Assembly (NCBI RefSeq): GCF_900129635.1
Contig: NZ_FSRB01000002.1
Location: 1,702,727-1,766,726, forward strand
Source of the DNA: Singulisphaera sp. GP187
GTDB taxonomy: Bacteria; Planctomycetota; Planctomycetia; Isosphaerales; Isosphaeraceae
Direction: 5' to 3'
DNA length: 64,000 nt
Within the stretch, counting starts at the first letter, position 1, and each line of letters begins with the position of its first letter. The notes beneath the pieces were generated by a model. It saw only the letters and a program-made list of their open reading frames with translations, made no database searches and was not told the origin of the DNA. Below, piece by piece: positions 60,735-64,000 of this stretch. Made by a program: the position numbers and the translations under genes.

Positions 60735-62765
60735 ATGAGACGACTGACCTGGGCCGCCCTCGCGCTGGCTTCGATCGCGACACCCCTGCCCCTGCCCCTG
60801 AATGCCGCCGACGCTACCAAGTCGGGGATCGACAAGAGTTTCGTCGACAAGTCCGCCCGCCCGCAGGACGACCTGTATCGCCACGTTAACGGCGTCTGGC
60901 TCGACACCGCGAAGATCCCGGCCGACCGGCCGCAGGACGGCGCGTTCTACAAGCTCCGCGACCAGGCCGAGGCCGACCTCCGCGTCCTGATCGAAGCCGC
61001 CGCCAAGGGCGAGGGAGAGCAAACCCCCGAGGCCAAGAAGGTCGGCGACCTGTTCGCCAGCTTCATGGACGAGGAGGCGGTCAACTCCCTGGGTGCCACG
61101 CCGATCGCCGAGGACCTGGCCAAGGTCAAGGCCATTGCCGACAAGCCAGGGCTGGTCAAGGCCCTGGCCGAGTTCGGCAAGGCGGGCGTCACCGGCCTGT
61201 TCTCGGCGGGGGTCAACACCGACGCCAAGCAGTCCGACCGCTACATCATCTACCTGGGCCAGAGCGGCATCGGCCTGCCCGACGAGTCGTATTACCGCGA
61301 CCCCAAGTTCCAGGAGAAGCGTGACGCCTACGTTCTCCACATCGCCCGGATGCTCAAGCTGGCCGGCCTGCCTGACCCCGACGGCTCGGCGAAGACGATC
61401 ATGGCGCTGGAGACCCGCCTGGCCAAGAGCCACTGGGACCGCGTCAAGAGCCGCGACGACACGCTCACCTACAACAAGAAGGACCGCAAAGGCCTGGTCG
61501 AGCTGACCCCGGGCTTCGACTGGCCTTCGTTCTTCGACGGCATCGGGGCGAAGGGTGTTGAGGAGGTCGTGGTCGCCCAGCCCGACTACTTCACCGCGTT
61601 CGCCAAGGGCCTGGACGAGGTCCCGCTCGCCGACTGGAAGACCTGGCTCGCCTGGCACGTGGTACGTCACTACGCCCCGATGCTGGGCCAGCCGTTCGTC
61701 GACGAGAGCTTCGACTTCTACGGCAAGACCCTGACCGGCACGACCGAGAACCGCCCTCGCTGGAAACGCGGAGTGGCGGCCGTCGAAGGGATGCTCGGCG
61801 AGGCGATCGGCAAGATCTACGTCGCCAAGCATTTCCCCCCCGCCGCCAAGGCGCGGATGAAGCAGCTCGTCGCCAACCTGATCGAGGCGTACCGCCGCAA
61901 CTTCGAGTCGCTCGACTGGATGGGCCCTGAGACCAAGAAGAAGGCGCTCGAGAAGCTCGCAAAGTTCACCCCCAAGATCGGCTACCCCGACGAGTGGCGC
62001 GACTATTCCAACCTGGAGATCCGCCACGACGACCTGATCGGCAACGTCCGTCGCTCGGCCGCGTTCGAGACGGCGCGCGAGCTAGCGAAACTCGCGAAGC
62101 CGGTCGACCGCAACGAGTGGTTCATGACCCCGCAGACGGTCAATGCCTACTACAACCCGGGCATGAACGAGATCGTCTTCCCGGCGGCGATCCTCCGCCC
62201 GCCCTTCTTCGACATGGACGCCGACGACGCGGTCAACTACGGCGGCATCGGCGCCGTGATCGGCCACGAGGTCGGCCATGGGTTCGACGACCAGGGGTCG
62301 AAGTACGATGGCGACGGTAACCTCAACGACTGGTGGACCGACGCCGATCGCGCCGAGTTCGACAAGCGTGCCAAGCTTTTAATCGAGCAGTACAACGCCT
62401 TCGAACCCGCCCAGTTGCCCGGCCAGCATGTCAACGGCGCGCTCACGATCGGCGAGAACATCGGCGACCTCGGTGGCCTGACCATCGCCTCCAAGGCGTA
62501 TCGGATTGCCCTGGACGGCAAGCCCTCCCCCACCTTGGACGGCCTGACCGGCTCCCAGCGTCTGTTCGTCGGCTGGGCGCAGGTCTGGCGTTCGAAGACC
62601 CGCGACGCCGAGTTGATCCGCCGCCTGGCCGTCGACCCGCACTCGCCGACCGAGTTCCGCTGCAACGGCGTGATCCGGAACATGCCCGAGTTCTACGAGG
62701 CGTTTGGCGTCAAGGAGGGGGATAAGCTCTATCTCCCTCCCGACCGCCGCGTCCGGATCTGGTGA
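60735..62765 (+). CDS. M13 family (neprilysin-like) metallopeptidase
   Basis: A 676-residue secreted zinc endopeptidase. A signal peptide covers about 1-24 (ALASIATPLPLPLNAA). The N-terminal M13 domain starts DKSARPQDDLYRHVNGVWLD. The catalytic domain has VNAYYNPGMNEIVFPAAILR, then the zinc motif HEVGH at 511-515 within VIGHEVGHGFDDQGSKYDGD. The third ligand is in ENIGDLGGL, and the C-terminus is NMPEFYEAFGVKEGDKLYLP followed by VRIW, the conserved end. The length and all key residues are normal for PepO/neprilysin relatives. ATG 60735 is chosen because the signal peptide starts there; an upstream in-frame ATG at 60648 adds non-signal residues. Monocistronic, followed by a strong hairpin. Confidence 0.94.
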   Translation: MRRLTWAALALASIATPLPLPLNAADATKSGIDKSFVDKSARPQDDLYRHVNGVWLDTAKIPADRPQDGAFYKLRDQAEADLRVLIEAAAKGEGEQTPEAKKVGDLFASFMDEEAVNSLGATPIAEDLAKVKAIADKPGLVKALAEFGKAGVTGLFSAGVNTDAKQSDRYIIYLGQSGIGLPDESYYRDPKFQEKRDAYVLHIARMLKLAGLPDPDGSAKTIMALETRLAKSHWDRVKSRDDTLTYNKKDRKGLVELTPGFDWPSFFDGIGAKGVEEVVVAQPDYFTAFAKGLDEVPLADWKTWLAWHVVRHYAPMLGQPFVDESFDFYGKTLTGTTENRPRWKRGVAAVEGMLGEAIGKIYVAKHFPPAAKARMKQLVANLIEAYRRNFESLDWMGPETKKKALEKLAKFTPKIGYPDEWRDYSNLEIRHDDLIGNVRRSAAFETARELAKLAKPVDRNEWFMTPQTVNAYYNPGMNEIVFPAAILRPPFFDMDADDAVNYGGIGAVIGHEVGHGFDDQGSKYDGDGNLNDWWTDADRAEFDKRAKLLIEQYNAFEPAQLPGQHVNGALTIGENIGDLGGLTIASKAYRIALDGKPSPTLDGLTGSQRLFVGWAQVWRSKTRDAELIRRLAVDPHSPTEFRCNGVIRNMPEFYEAFGVKEGDKLYLPPDRRVRIW

Positions 62766-62782
62766 GCCAACTCGTTCTCCGG

Positions 62783-62816
62783 TCGCCCGGGATGGACCAG
62801 GTTCCATCCCGGGCGA
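62783..62816 (+). terminator. Strong hairpin after the M13 peptidase gene
   Basis: TCGCCCGGGATGGA at 62783-62796 is exactly complementary to 62803-62816, around a 6-base loop. It starts 18 bases after the stop codon. The T-tract is poor (GCGACCTGGTTG), so termination efficiency is uncertain, but position and stability fit a transcript end. Confidence 0.6.
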
Positions 62817-63017
62817 GCGACCTGGTTGTAGATTGGCTATTGGGTATTTGTTATTGTTGTTGATGGTTGCATGGTATGGGGATAATAGCAGGGTTGGTGC
62901 CAAACTCGATGGGAGTTCGAGGCAGAATCTGATTATACCCAGCTTTTGCGAGCTGCGCTAAAATTGACGAGTGTCCCTTTTTCCGCTCCGCTGATGGCTG
63001 CAGAGGGAATAATTTCG

Positions 63018-64000
63018 ATGAGTGTTGCTGTGAACATTTTTGTGACTTTGCTGCCCATTCTACTGCCGCTTTGCGAGCTTGGACAAGCCAAGGACGGCAA
63101 CTCGACAAAGGATCCGCTGGGCCCAAGTGACCAACTTGCGGCGATTATTGAAACCTGTCAGAAGGCCCGTGAGGAAATTCTTCAAGGCGTCTGACACTGC
63201 AAGAGATCAAGACGAGAAAAAAAATGCATTCAGCCGCTATCAGGCCGGAACCTACGAGCGGATGAGGGGCGTCCTGGAGTTGGCCAAGGCCCATCCCCGA
63301 AATCCCGTGGCCGGCGAGGCGCTCCGATTTATCGCCTCGACCGAACGTCTCCTGGGCTCGGAACCTAAGATCGATTCACCATCATCCTTGGCCCCGGCGC
63401 TGGAGCTGCTGTGTCGCGACCATGCGCGCGACCCCGGTATGAGGAAAGTCTGCTCAAGCCTAAGTAGCTATACTTATATCGAAAGTGTAGAACGGCTGAT
63501 GCGAGTGGTCTTTGATCAGAGCCCCAACCGCAACGAACAGGGCTTGGCCTGCTATGCCTTGGCCACCTTGGTGGGTCGCCAGTCGCATGATATTCGCTGG
63601 TTGCGCGAAAGGCCCGAAGGAGATATGTCCTATAAGGACTTGGAGGATGAATGGGGCAAGGATGTGATGATGAGTTTTCTTAAGAAAGACCCTGACTCGC
63701 TTGAAGCCGAGGCCTGCGCCCTGTTGGAACGCGTTTCCTCCTCATTCGGGACGGTGAGCAGTCCGTTCGACGGGGATCGGAGGACTCTGGGCGACATCGC
63801 CAGTGGGGAGTTGTTCGCGCGGCGTAACTTGGCGATCGGCAAGGTCGCGCCGGAGGTCGAGGGGCGCGACCACGTTGGCAAAGTGTTCAAGTTGAGCGAC
63901 TACCGCGGGAAGGTGGTTCTGCTCTCATTCTCTGGAAATTGGTGCGGTCCGTGCCGGTCGATGTACCCTGAGGAGCGGGACCTGGTCCAACGCCTGAAGG
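63018..64000 (+). pseudogene. Thioredoxin-fold (TlpA/redoxin-like) protein, frameshifted and cut by window edge
   Basis: ATG 63018 has AGAGGGA nine bases upstream. Residues 1-24 form a signal peptide (NIFVTLLPILLPLCELGQAK), followed by SDQLAAIIETCQKAREE. The frame then ends at TGA 63192. The +1 frame from about 63178 continues without a stop to the window edge as FFKASDTARDQDEKKNAFSR, ...LELAKAHPRNPVAGEALRFI, helical repeats, then VGKVFKLSDYRGKVVLLSFS and the redox motif WCGPCRSM. The two frames join naturally if one A is removed in GAGGAAATTC at 63171-63180. The gene is therefore either a one-base frameshift mutant or carries a sequencing error. Family: planctomycete helical-repeat plus TlpA disulfide-reductase-like proteins. 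Confidence 0.75.

Noticed and set aside
60528..62027. A 499-codon minus-strand frame opposite the M13 peptidase
   Set aside because: Shadow of a well-supported secreted peptidase. Leu/Gly/Val/Asp repeats arise from reverse-complemented Ala/Lys/Asp codons.
1..64000. CRISPR array, rRNA operon, prophage or restriction-modification system
   Set aside because: No regularly spaced short repeats, rRNA sequence, phage structural genes, methyltransferase or nuclease pairs were seen.

Overview
The window looks like high-GC chromosomal DNA from a planctomycete, most likely the family Isosphaeraceae. The basis is gene content: DUF1501 and PSCyt1/PSD1 proteins, many sulfatases, a giant secreted protein with a LEPRxLL-type N-terminus, ECF sigma factors with a membrane segment and a C-terminal sensor-like domain, and redoxin/cytochrome/copper-monooxygenase fusions. 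The family assignment is inference; no rRNA gene is present.

Layout. Positions 1-437 hold the start of a secreted protein on the minus strand, cut by the window edge. Positions 926-5909 are a tight three-gene export operon (HlyD-type adaptor, RbbA-like double ATPase-permease, permease). Positions 6222-15253 are a minus-strand sulfatase block: FGE-family sulfatase activator, CTAGR sulfatase, secreted HAD phosphatase, and two large paralogous CSPTR sulfatases that are translationally coupled. Positions 15469-20436 encode a 1655-residue secreted beta-helix protein with repeated modules. Positions 20896-28149 are a minus-strand catabolic set: redoxin/cytochrome/monooxygenase fusion, SGNH acetylesterase, DUF1501 protein and PSCyt1/PSD1/LamG protein. 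Divergent from it lies an ECF sigma factor with an overlapping membrane partner (28500-29455). A secreted hypothetical protein, an aldo/keto reductase and a YitT protein follow.

The middle (33.4-50 kb) is accessory and partly decayed. It has a tRNA-Leu(CAG) with a terminator and an integrase remnant just downstream, small orphan proteins, and fragments of at least six genes: integrase, carboxypeptidase-regulatory-like protein, E2 succinyltransferase, hydroxyisobutyrate-type dehydrogenase, MFS transporter and ankyrin protein. Intact genes here include mug, a TetR-RND-adaptor efflux module with matching putative operators, a YdeI protein and an ECF sigma factor fused to a polysaccharide-export/SLBB domain.

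The right part carries selO, an ABC-F ATPase, a second ECF sigma factor fused to a TIGR03067-like domain, an M48 metalloprotease split by a complete ISAs1-type element with a 10-bp target duplication (the locus is flanked by two copies of a ~135-bp intergenic repeat), an M13 metallopeptidase, and a thioredoxin-fold protein with an apparent frameshift that runs off the right edge.

The most unusual items are the sigma-SLBB fusion, the modular LEPRxLL protein, the self-contained sulfatase-activation cluster, and the concentration of fresh gene lesions. No CRISPR array, rRNA, prophage or classical defence system was seen.
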